A DNA stretch of 11,295 nt from Accumulibacter sp. (lineage in GTDB: Bacteria; Pseudomonadota; Gammaproteobacteria; Burkholderiales; Rhodocyclaceae), in assembly GCA_003538495.1 (NCBI GenBank), contig DPSD01000256.1:1-11295 (forward strand), written 5' to 3'. The position numbers and the translations under genes were made by a program. The notes beneath the pieces are model-generated. The model did not search any database. It saw only the letters and a list, made by a program, of their open reading frames with translations, and was not told where the DNA came from. This document shows, in pieces, positions 5,165 to 11,295 of this stretch (position 1 is the stretch's first letter; every line of letters begins with the position of its first letter).

Positions 5165-6675
5165 GGTGCGGCCTCGCGGTTCGTTGCGCTGGCTCCGAGG
5201 ACGCCGGTCACGTAGCCGCCAGGCGCATGCAGTTGGGCGGCGGCACGGGCGGTGTAGTCCGCAAGCGGGCGAGCCAGAAGGGCCAGCAGCGGTCCGGCAG
5301 CGACCAGCAGCAACACGGCGGTCGCGCGCTGCCAGCCGATCGCTTCGAGCGCCAACGGCCTGGCCGTCGCCTTGTGTTTCCAGATCAGGTAGCAGCCGTC
5401 GCGCGCCAGCGCCGCCATGACGACGAAGCCGCTGGTCAGCAGGACCGTCCACATCACCGGCGCGGCGGCGGCCGAACGCAAGCTGCTCAGCAGCATCAGC
5501 TTGCCGATGAAGCCGGAGAAGGGCGGCAAGGCGGCGGCGGTGGTGGCCAGGACCAGGAAAGCGACTTTCAGCCAGGTCGCCTGCAGTGGCGGCCCGGCCA
5601 TGAACTGGTCGGCAACCTTGCCGCGCTGTGCGGCGATGAGGTCACTGAGCAGGAAGCAAGCGGCGCCGGCCAGCGTCGATTGCACCAGGTAGTAGAGCGC
5701 CGCCGCGCTGACTTCGGCGCTGGCCTGCGCCGGGACGAGCAGCATGGTGCCCGCCGAGAGCAGTACCAGCCATGCGGCCAGGGCGCGCAGACGAGCCGCG
5801 GCCAGCGCGCCGAGAGCGGCGAAAACGATGGTGGCCAGCGCCAGGGTGGTCAACCAGTGATCGAGCAGGTCGGGCATCGCCGGCGCCAGAGCGACGGCCT
5901 GCACGCGCAGGATGGCGACGATGCCGACCTTGGTCATGATCGCAAAAAGTGCGGCGACGGGCGCGCCAGCGGCGCTGTAGGTGTGTGGCAGCCAGAACGA
6001 CAGCGGCAACAGCCCGGCCTTCAGCACGAACACCGCGACCAGCAGCGCACAGGCCAGTCTGGCCAGCGAGCGATCATAGCCGGGCAGCGCCAGGACGCGT
6101 GCCACGTCGGCCAGGTTCAGGGTGCCTAGCGTACCGTAGAGCAGACCCAGCGCGATCAGGAACACCGCCGAGCCGACCAGATTGAGCACCACGTAGGTGA
6201 TTCCCGCGCGCGTCCGGGTCAGGCCGCCGCCGTGCGCCAGCAGGACGTAGGAGGCGAGCAGCATGATTTCGAAGAAGACGAAGAGATTGAACAGGTCGCC
6301 GGTGAGAAATGCGCCGAGCACGCCAAGCAGCTGGAACTGGAACAAGGGGTGGAAGTGAAGGCCCTCCTCGTCGAACCCGGCGCTGGCGTAGAGCAGCACC
6401 AGGAAGCCGAGAACGGCAGTGAGCAGGGTCATCCCCGCTGCCAGGCGATCGACTACCAGCACGATTCCGAACGGCGCTGGCCAGTCGCCGAGCGCGTAGA
6501 CCCGCAATTGGCCGTCGTCGGCGAGCAGCGTCAGCCAGCCGGTCAGCAGCACCAGCAGGCCGGTCGCCAGCAGTCCGACCGCACGCTGGAAGGGCAGGCG
6601 GCCCGAAGCCATCTGCAGCAGGGCTGCCGCCAGCGGGAGCAGCAGCGGCAGGATCGGCGCGTGCGCGTGGATCAT
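5161..6675 (-). CDS. mnhD: Mrp/Mnh cation:proton antiporter subunit D (NuoM/N-like)
   Basis: This 504-residue polytopic inner membrane protein belongs to the proton-translocating antiporter-like family shared with complex I NuoL/M/N. The ionisable residues used for proton or cation transfer are present. Glu136 in FFEIMLLASY (135-144) and Lys219 in VLKAGLLPLSFWLPH (217-231) match the key Glu and Lys of Bacillus MrpD, and Lys249 lies in IMTKVG. About 14 hydrophobic segments are expected; the hydrophobic profile runs almost unbroken from residue 5 to 470. The ATG at 6673-6675 overlaps the mnhC stop by 4 nt (ATGA). The only nearby ribosome binding sequence, AGGA, abuts the start, so translational coupling probably matters. 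A longer open frame to 7041 is an unrelated extension over mnhC. Confidence 0.95.
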   Translation of the reverse strand: MIHAHAPILPLLLPLAAALLQMASGRLPFQRAVGLLATGLLVLLTGWLTLLADDGQLRVYALGDWPAPFGIVLVVDRLAAGMTLLTAVLGFLVLLYASAGFDEEGLHFHPLFQFQLLGVLGAFLTGDLFNLFVFFEIMLLASYVLLAHGGGLTRTRAGITYVVLNLVGSAVFLIALGLLYGTLGTLNLADVARVLALPGYDRSLARLACALLVAVFVLKAGLLPLSFWLPHTYSAAGAPVAALFAIMTKVGIVAILRVQAVALAPAMPDLLDHWLTTLALATIVFAALGALAAARLRALAAWLVLLSAGTMLLVPAQASAEVSAAALYYLVQSTLAGAACFLLSDLIAAQRGKVADQFMAGPPLQATWLKVAFLVLATTAAALPPFSGFIGKLMLLSSLRSAAAAPVMWTVLLTSGFVVMAALARDGCYLIWKHKATARPLALEAIGWQRATAVLLLVAAGPLLALLARPLADYTARAAAQLHAPGGYVTGVLGASATNREAAP

Positions 6676-6995
6676 TCCTGGCGGCCGTCGACGTGATCGG
6701 CGCCCGATTCCGACAAGCCGCGCAGGGCGAGGATCGCCAGGTAGGCGGTCATCCCGAAACCAATGACGATGGCGGTCAGCACCAGCGCCTGCGGCAAGGG
6801 GTCGGCATAGCTGGCGCCGGCGCGAATCAGCGGCGGGGCGTCGATCCGCAGACGACCGCTGGCAAAGAGGAACAGGTTTACCGCATACGACAGCAGGGTC
6901 AGCCCGAGCAGGACCGGGAAAGTGCGCGAGCGCAGGATCAGGAACACCCCGCAGGCGGTGAGCACGCCGATGGCAATCGAGAGCAGTACTTCCAT
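6672..6995 (-). CDS. mnhC: Mrp/Mnh cation:proton antiporter subunit C (NuoK-like)
   Basis: This 107-residue protein has three membrane segments (about residues 3-22, 27-46 and 68-92), the fold of complex I subunit NuoK. The signature DPLPQALVLTAIVIGFGMTA at 65-84 is characteristic of MrpC. The loop between helices 2 and 3 (GRLRIDAPPLIRAGASYA) is also typical. The ATG at 6993-6995 shares its A with the mnhAB stop (TAATG, 1-nt overlap), and GGAGG lies a few bases upstream, the strongest ribosome binding site in the operon. MrpC sits between the A and D channel subunits. The short acidic C-terminus ends in DHVDGRQE. Confidence 0.94.
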   Translation of the reverse strand: MEVLLSIAIGVLTACGVFLILRSRTFPVLLGLTLLSYAVNLFLFASGRLRIDAPPLIRAGASYADPLPQALVLTAIVIGFGMTAYLAILALRGLSESGADHVDGRQE

Positions 6996-9799
6996 TACAC
7001 CTCCGCCTGCCCGCGGTGAGCACGTTCCGAGAGCCGGCCAAGTCCGGAGAGAACCGTGATCACGACGGTGACCACCACCACGTAGACGCCAAGATCGAAG
7101 ATCATCACCGACGCCAGCTCGAACTCGCCGATCAGCGGCAGCGAGACGTGGCCGTGCGCGGAGGTCAGGAAGGGACGACCGAACAGCCAGCTGACGATGC
7201 CGACGCTGGTCGCCAGCAGCAGGCCCAGCGCCAGCAGTCCGGCGGCGTTGCGTGGCAGGCGCTGCTGGGCGAAGGCGTTGCCGTTGGCCAGGTATTGCAC
7301 GACCAGCGCGACGCTGGTGATCAGGCCGGCGACGAAACCGCCACCGGGCACATTGTGTCCGCGCAGGAAAATGTAGACCGACACGGTCAGCGCCAGGGGC
7401 AGCAGCGGCCGCATCAGCATCGAGAGAAACAAGGGGTGGGCTTCGCTCGACCACGGCCGGCCATCGCTATCGGTCCGCGGCGCGATCAGGGTCAGGCGGT
7501 CGAGCAGGGCGTGTGAAGCCAGGGCGACTATCGCCAGCACGGTGATTTCGCCGAGCGTATCGAAACCGCGGAAGTCGACCAGGATCACGTTGACCACGTT
7601 GGTGCCGCCGCCGCCGGGTACCGATTCGCGCAGATAGAAACCGGAGATGGTTTCGAACGGTGTGGCGAGCATCCGCAAGGTGACCAGCGTCAGACCGCCG
7701 CCGGCGAGCATCGCCAGCAGCAGGTCGCGTACCAGCCGACTGGCGCTGCTCGCCGGTGACGCGCGTGTCGGCAGGTAGTAGAGCACCAGCAGCATCAGGA
7801 CGATCGTCCCGGTTTCGACGGCGAGCTGAGTCAGCGCCAGGTCGGGCGCAGACAGGCGGGTGAAGACCATTGCCACGACTAGCCCGACAACTCCGACCAG
7901 GATCACCGCCAGCAAGCGTTGCCGGTACAGCAGGGTGGCTCCGACGCTGCCCAGCAGCAGCGCGAACAGGGCGAGGTACGCCGCCTCGCCAGCCGGCTGG
8001 ACCGGCAGCCGGATGCTGGCCTCGGGTCCCGAGAAAAAGGCCCAGCCGCCGAGCATCAGGACAAAGGCAAACAACAGCGCGTTGTAGCGCTGCAGCGAAC
8101 CATTGTCGAGCAGGCCGACGCCAGCTCGCGCGGCGTTGGCGAGCAATCGGTAGGCGCGCTCGAAAGCGGTCCGCGGGTGCATCGTCGGCAGTTGCGTCTG
8201 CCAGGCGAACAGCGGCGCGCGCAGCGCGTAAATGCAAATGCCGCCGGCCAGGGCCAGCAAACTCATCATCAGGGGCCGATTGAAACCGTGCCACAGCGCC
8301 AGTTCAAAAGCCGGCAGCGGTGCCTGCAGCGTTGCTGCGGCGGCGACCCTGAGCAGCGGCGCGACGGTCATTTGCGGAAAAATGCCGACCAGCAGACAAA
8401 GCAGCACCAGCAGTTCAATCGGCGCGCGCATCCAGCGCGGCGGCTCGTGCGGCTGGCGCGGCAGGTCGATCGGCTCGCCATTGAAGAACACGTCGTGGAC
8501 GAAGCGCAGGGAGTACGCGACGGCAAGGATCCCGGCAATGGTCGCGACCAGCGGCAGCAGCCAGGCGAGCGCTTCGAACTGCGGGTGACCGACGGTTTCG
8601 GCGAAGAACATCTCCTTGCTCAGAAAACCGTTCAGCAGCGGCACGCCGGCCATCGAACCGGCGGCGATGATCGCCAGCGTGGCGGTGATCGGCATTCGCT
8701 TGAACATGCCATTGACCCGGCGCATGTCGCGCGTCCCGCATTCGTGGTCGATGACGCCAGCGGCCATGAACAGCGAGGCCTTGAAAATCGCGTGGTTGAT
8801 GATGTGGAAGACGCCGGCGACGATCGACAGTCGCGTGTCGAGACCGAACAGCAGGGTGATCAGGCCGAGGTGGCTGATCGTCGAGTAGGCCAGCAGCCCC
8901 TTGATGTCGTGCCGAAAGAGGGCTGTTGCCGCGGCGTAGACCAGGGTGATTGCGCCGGTGCCGCTGACCAGCCAGAACCACAGGTCGGTACCGCCCAGCG
9001 CCGGATGCAGACGCGCCAGCAGAAAAACTCCGGCCTTGACCATGGTCGCCGAATGCAGGTAAGCCGATACCGGCGTCGGCGCCGACATCGCGTTTGGCAA
9101 CCAGAAATGAAAGGGAAACTGCGCCGACTTGGTGAACGCGCCGAGCAGGATCAGGATCAGCGTTGGCGCGTAGAGCGCGTGCGTCCGAATCTGCGCGCCG
9201 TCGGCGAGGATCACCGACAAGTCGTAGCTGCCGGCGATATGGCCGAGCAGCAATAATCCGGCGAGCAGCGCCAGGCCACCACCGCCGGTGACCGCCAGGG
9301 CCATGCGGGCGCCGATTCGTGCCTCGTACTTGCCGTGGCTGTAGGCAACCAGCAGAAACGACGACAGGCTGGTGATTTCCCAGAAGACCAGCAGCAGCAG
9401 GATGTTCTCGGAGAGCACGACACCGAGCATCGCCGCCATGAACAGCAACAGAATCGAAAAAAAGCGGCCCAGACGATCGCTGTCCGGCAGGTAGTAGAAA
9501 GCGTACAGCACGACCAGCAGGCCGATGCCGCAAATCAGCAGGGCGAACAGCAGCCCCAGACCGTCCATGCGCAGGCTGAGGTCCAGTCCGTAGGCGGGCA
9601 ACCAGTGCAGCCGTGCAAGTGCCGTCTGCCCGGCAAAGATGGTCGGCGCCAGTTGTACTACCAGCGCCAGGCAGCTGCTGATCACCGCCGCTGCAGCCAG
9701 CGACGCGGCGCCACGTCCGAAGCGTTGCAGCAGCAGCGGCAGGAAGAACGCACCGAAGGCTGTAGCGGGTATCGCTGCAAGCAGCAGGCTCGAGTTCAC
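6995..9799 (-). CDS. mnhAB: Mrp/Mnh cation:proton antiporter subunits A and B fused in one protein
   Basis: This 934-residue protein carries the large NuoL-like A subunit and, in the same frame, the B subunit. The A part (about 1-690) shows the transport residues: Glu141 in VFWEITSLSSF, Lys224 in GAFTKSAQFPFHFWLP, His231, His249 in AYLHSATMVKAG and Lys255. A DUF4040-like segment follows at about 600-690, and then the MrpB N-terminal extension with GGGGTNVVNVILVDFRGFDT. The MrpB domain proper runs from about 788 (HPLFLSMLMRPLLPL, then RGHNVPGGGFVAGL) to the end. Such A-B fusions are normal in six-gene 'group 2' or pha-type operons of proteobacteria. The start is a GTG at 9797-9799; the ribosome binding site is weak (GGA at 11 nt), and no nearby ATG offers a better choice. 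Whether Na+ or K+ is the main substrate cannot be told from sequence. It is the first gene of the operon. Confidence 0.95.
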   Translation of the reverse strand: MNSSLLLAAIPATAFGAFFLPLLLQRFGRGAASLAAAAVISSCLALVVQLAPTIFAGQTALARLHWLPAYGLDLSLRMDGLGLLFALLICGIGLLVVLYAFYYLPDSDRLGRFFSILLLFMAAMLGVVLSENILLLLVFWEITSLSSFLLVAYSHGKYEARIGARMALAVTGGGGLALLAGLLLLGHIAGSYDLSVILADGAQIRTHALYAPTLILILLGAFTKSAQFPFHFWLPNAMSAPTPVSAYLHSATMVKAGVFLLARLHPALGGTDLWFWLVSGTGAITLVYAAATALFRHDIKGLLAYSTISHLGLITLLFGLDTRLSIVAGVFHIINHAIFKASLFMAAGVIDHECGTRDMRRVNGMFKRMPITATLAIIAAGSMAGVPLLNGFLSKEMFFAETVGHPQFEALAWLLPLVATIAGILAVAYSLRFVHDVFFNGEPIDLPRQPHEPPRWMRAPIELLVLLCLLVGIFPQMTVAPLLRVAAAATLQAPLPAFELALWHGFNRPLMMSLLALAGGICIYALRAPLFAWQTQLPTMHPRTAFERAYRLLANAARAGVGLLDNGSLQRYNALLFAFVLMLGGWAFFSGPEASIRLPVQPAGEAAYLALFALLLGSVGATLLYRQRLLAVILVGVVGLVVAMVFTRLSAPDLALTQLAVETGTIVLMLLVLYYLPTRASPASSASRLVRDLLLAMLAGGGLTLVTLRMLATPFETISGFYLRESVPGGGGTNVVNVILVDFRGFDTLGEITVLAIVALASHALLDRLTLIAPRTDSDGRPWSSEAHPLFLSMLMRPLLPLALTVSVYIFLRGHNVPGGGFVAGLITSVALVVQYLANGNAFAQQRLPRNAAGLLALGLLLATSVGIVSWLFGRPFLTSAHGHVSLPLIGEFELASVMIFDLGVYVVVVTVVITVLSGLGRLSERAHRGQAEV

Positions 9800-9824
9800 A
9801 AGGGCCGATCCAGGAATGGGTGGT

Positions 9825-9841
9825 CCCGGTGTGACGCCGGG
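9825..9841 (-). other. Short hairpin in the mnhAB leader
   Basis: CCCGG at 9825-9829 can pair with CCGGG at 9837-9841 around the 7-nt loop TGTGACG. It lies 25 bp upstream of the GTG start of mnhAB. No T-tract follows on either strand. It may modulate leader folding, but a 5-bp GC stem is common by chance in this GC-rich sequence. Confidence 0.3.
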
Positions 9842-9855
9842 GGAGCGGAGCTGCG

Positions 9856-9861
9856 ATTATA
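9856..9861 (-). promoter_or_regulatory. Candidate -10 element of the antiporter operon
   Basis: The minus strand shows a perfect TATAAT about 57 nt upstream of the mnhAB start, the only AT-rich hexamer of this kind in the 202-bp region between mnhAB and phoU. No TTGACA-like -35 lies at 16-18 bp, so an activator or another sigma factor may be needed, or the match may be chance. The rest of the intergenic region shows no clear promoter for phoU. Confidence 0.4.
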
Positions 9862-10001
9862 ACCATCCTTGCTCTCCGCGGCCGCCCTTGCACCAGACAA
9901 TCAGACGCGATCCTGCGCTCCCTCCGCGGTGCCGTCATCTTCCGGTAACATTGTCGCCGTAGCCTGCCCGCAGCCTACTTTTACGGACGCAAGCCCACCT
10001 C

Positions 10002-10700
10002 ATGAGCGACCATCTCAGCAAGCAGTTCGACCTTGAGCTTGAACACATCCGCACCCGCATCCTGCAGATGGGCGGCCTGGTCGAAAGGCAGTTGCTGGCG
10101 GCCATCGAGGCCTTCAGCACCGGCCAGCTCGAGGCGATGCAACAGGTCATCGATACCGACCGCGAAGTGGACGCGCACGAGGTGGCGATCGACGAGGCCT
10201 GCACCCTGCTGATTGCCCGCCGGCAACCGACGGCGCGCGACCTGCGGCTGGTAATGGCCATCTCGCGGATCGTCACCGACCTCGAGCGAAGCGGTGACAA
10301 GGCCGCCAAGATCGCCAACATGTCGCGCCGGCTGCAACGCGCAGGCAGCCAGCGCATCCCCCGGCTGTCCGACATCCACCATTGCGGACGTCTGGCCACC
10401 GACATGCTGCGGATTGCGCTGGACTCGCTCGCGCGAATGGATGTCGACGCCGCCCGTCAGGTCATCGGCGCCGACAAGGCGCTCGATGACGCTTTCAACG
10501 CCATCCTCAGGCAGCTGATCACCTACATGATGGAAGACCCACGCACGATCACCGAGGCACTGGACATCATCTGGATCGCCAAGGCGATCGAACGGGTCGG
10601 CGACCACGCGGCAAACATCGCTGAAAACGTGATCTATATCGTCAGTGGGGTCGACGTCCGGCACACCGCTGCCCCTGCCAAGAGCCTGGAGCAGGCATGA
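10002..10700 (+). CDS. phoU: Phosphate signalling complex protein PhoU
   Basis: PhoU links the PstSCAB phosphate transporter to the PhoR/PhoB two-component system and keeps the Pho regulon off when phosphate is plentiful. This copy has 232 residues, the usual length. It has the two repeated three-helix bundles of the family, with both metal-binding motifs: ERSGDKAAKIAN at 95-106 and ERVGDHAANIAEN at 197-209. There is no signal peptide or membrane segment; it acts in the cytoplasm at the membrane complex. The ATG at 10002 begins MSDHLSKQFDLELE, the normal PhoU start, although the ribosome binding site is poor (GGA about 14 nt upstream). The stop overlaps the phoB start by 4 nt. No pst genes precede it; the antiporter operon diverges from it instead. 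Confidence 0.96.
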   Translation: MSDHLSKQFDLELEHIRTRILQMGGLVERQLLAAIEAFSTGQLEAMQQVIDTDREVDAHEVAIDEACTLLIARRQPTARDLRLVMAISRIVTDLERSGDKAAKIANMSRRLQRAGSQRIPRLSDIHHCGRLATDMLRIALDSLARMDVDAARQVIGADKALDDAFNAILRQLITYMMEDPRTITEALDIIWIAKAIERVGDHAANIAENVIYIVSGVDVRHTAAPAKSLEQA

Positions 10701-11295
10701 TCAAGTCATCTCCCGGGCTGCCGCTGGTGCTGGTGGTCGAGGACGACAAGGGTATTCAGGAACTGCTGCGGTTCACGCTGGGTCGCGGTGGCTACCAGCC
10801 GCTGTGTGCCGACAGTGCCGAACACGCCGAGACCTTGCTCCGCGACACGCTGCCCGATATTGTCCTGATCGACTGGATGCTGCCCGGCCGGTCCGGTCTG
10901 GCGCTGACCGGCAGGCTGCGCAACGAGGCGCGAACGCGCGGCCTGCCGATCATCCTGCTGACCGCGCGTGGCGAGGAAGCGGACCGCGTTGCCGGGCTGG
11001 AAGGCGGTGCCGACGATTACATCGTCAAGCCCTTCAGCCCCAAGGAACTCCTTGCACGCGTGCAGGCCGTGCTCCGGCGCTGCGCCCCGGAGTATGTCAA
11101 GGGCACGCTCAGCGCCGGTCCGGTCGAACTCGACACGGTCAGTCATGAAGCGCACATCGAGGGGCGCCGGATTACCCTGACGCCGACCGAGTTTCGCCTG
11201 CTGCGCTTTCTGATGGCCAACCCTGGCCGCGTCTACACGCGGCAGCAGTTGCTCGACAACGTCTGGGGCGATCACGTCTATATCGAAGACCGCAC
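10697..11295 (+). CDS. phoB: Phosphate regulon response regulator PhoB (cut by the right edge)
   Basis: This OmpR-class response regulator activates phosphate-starvation genes when phosphorylated by PhoR. The first 199 codons are present; the family is about 230 residues, so only the end of the DNA-binding domain is missing. Receiver-domain residues are in place: the acidic pocket VVEDD at 13-17, the phosphoacceptor Asp59 in LIDWMLPGRSG (57-67), Thr89 in LLTA and Lys111 in VKPFSP. The DWMLPG motif is typical of PhoB rather than other OmpR members. The winged-helix domain begins near residue 136 with LTPTEFRLLRFL at 161-172 and is cut near the start of the recognition helix (VWGDHVYIEDR). The ATG at 10697 overlaps the phoU stop (ATGA), and GGAG lies 5 nt upstream. 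The usual next gene, phoR, would lie beyond the right edge. Confidence 0.94.
   Translation, partial: MIKSSPGLPLVLVVEDDKGIQELLRFTLGRGGYQPLCADSAEHAETLLRDTLPDIVLIDWMLPGRSGLALTGRLRNEARTRGLPIILLTARGEEADRVAGLEGGADDYIVKPFSPKELLARVQAVLRRCAPEYVKGTLSAGPVELDTVSHEAHIEGRRITLTPTEFRLLRFLMANPGRVYTRQQLLDNVWGDHVYIEDR

Noticed and set aside
7919..9256. 445-codon plus-strand open frame opposite mnhAB
   Set aside because: Its product is dominated by Gln, Arg and Asp with no fold-like pattern, and it is fully antisense to the conserved antiporter gene.
8415..9938. 507-codon minus-strand open frame overlapping mnhAB in another frame
   Set aside because: It is Arg- and Ala-rich out-of-frame translation of mnhAB; the true frame carries all the conserved transport residues.
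1..11295. Search for tRNA or rRNA genes, CRISPR arrays, insertion sequences, phage or defence modules
   Set aside because: No cloverleaf-like sequence, spaced repeat array, transposase, integrase, terminal inverted repeat or known defence gene was found; all large frames are accounted for by core metabolic and regulatory genes.

Overview
The window is GC-rich bacterial chromosome with tightly packed genes and no sign of phage, transposon, plasmid or CRISPR sequence. The gene set is a polyhydroxyalkanoate granule phasin, BipA/TypA, a group 2 truncated haemoglobin, a complete Mrp/Mnh-type cation/proton antiporter operon with fused A and B subunits, and phoU-phoB. This set and the protein style suggest a betaproteobacterium. 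Rhodocyclales, perhaps close to 'Candidatus Accumulibacter' or Dechloromonas, is my best guess from memory of such proteins; nothing in the window proves it.

Layout from left to right. Positions 1-559 (minus) hold the N-terminal third of the translational GTPase TypA/BipA, running off the left edge. A small truncated haemoglobin gene (643-1029, minus) lies just upstream of it. Divergent from that pair is a phasin gene (1298-1822, plus), which has a near-consensus sigma-70 promoter, two CTGC-N3-GCAG-like palindromes flanking that promoter, a 10-bp tandem repeat in the leader, a GTG start with a strong ribosome binding site, and a textbook terminator at 1891-1919. A 91-residue winged-helix-like protein of unknown role follows (2096-2371, plus). 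It converges on a 479-residue CBS-pair/DUF294 nucleotidyltransferase-like signalling protein (2467-3906, minus).

From 9799 down to 4081 (minus) is a six-gene antiporter operon, mnhAB-C-D-E-F-G. Each gene overlaps the next by 1 to 7 nt, so translation is probably coupled. The products form one membrane complex that exchanges Na+ or K+ for protons and supports pH and salt homeostasis. The DUF294 gene lies 174 bp downstream on the same strand. It has a candidate promoter of its own, but readthrough from the operon is also possible.

Divergent from the operon across a 202-bp intergenic region is phoU (10002-10700), overlapping by 4 nt with phoB (10697 to the right edge, cut within the DNA-binding domain). 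These are the negative regulator and response regulator of the phosphate regulon. No pst transporter genes lie next to them in the window.

I did not find a clearly undescribed system. The best leads are the operator-like architecture of the phasin promoter, the repeat-rich leader of the DUF294 gene beside the antiporter operon, and the small cysteine-containing winged-helix protein.
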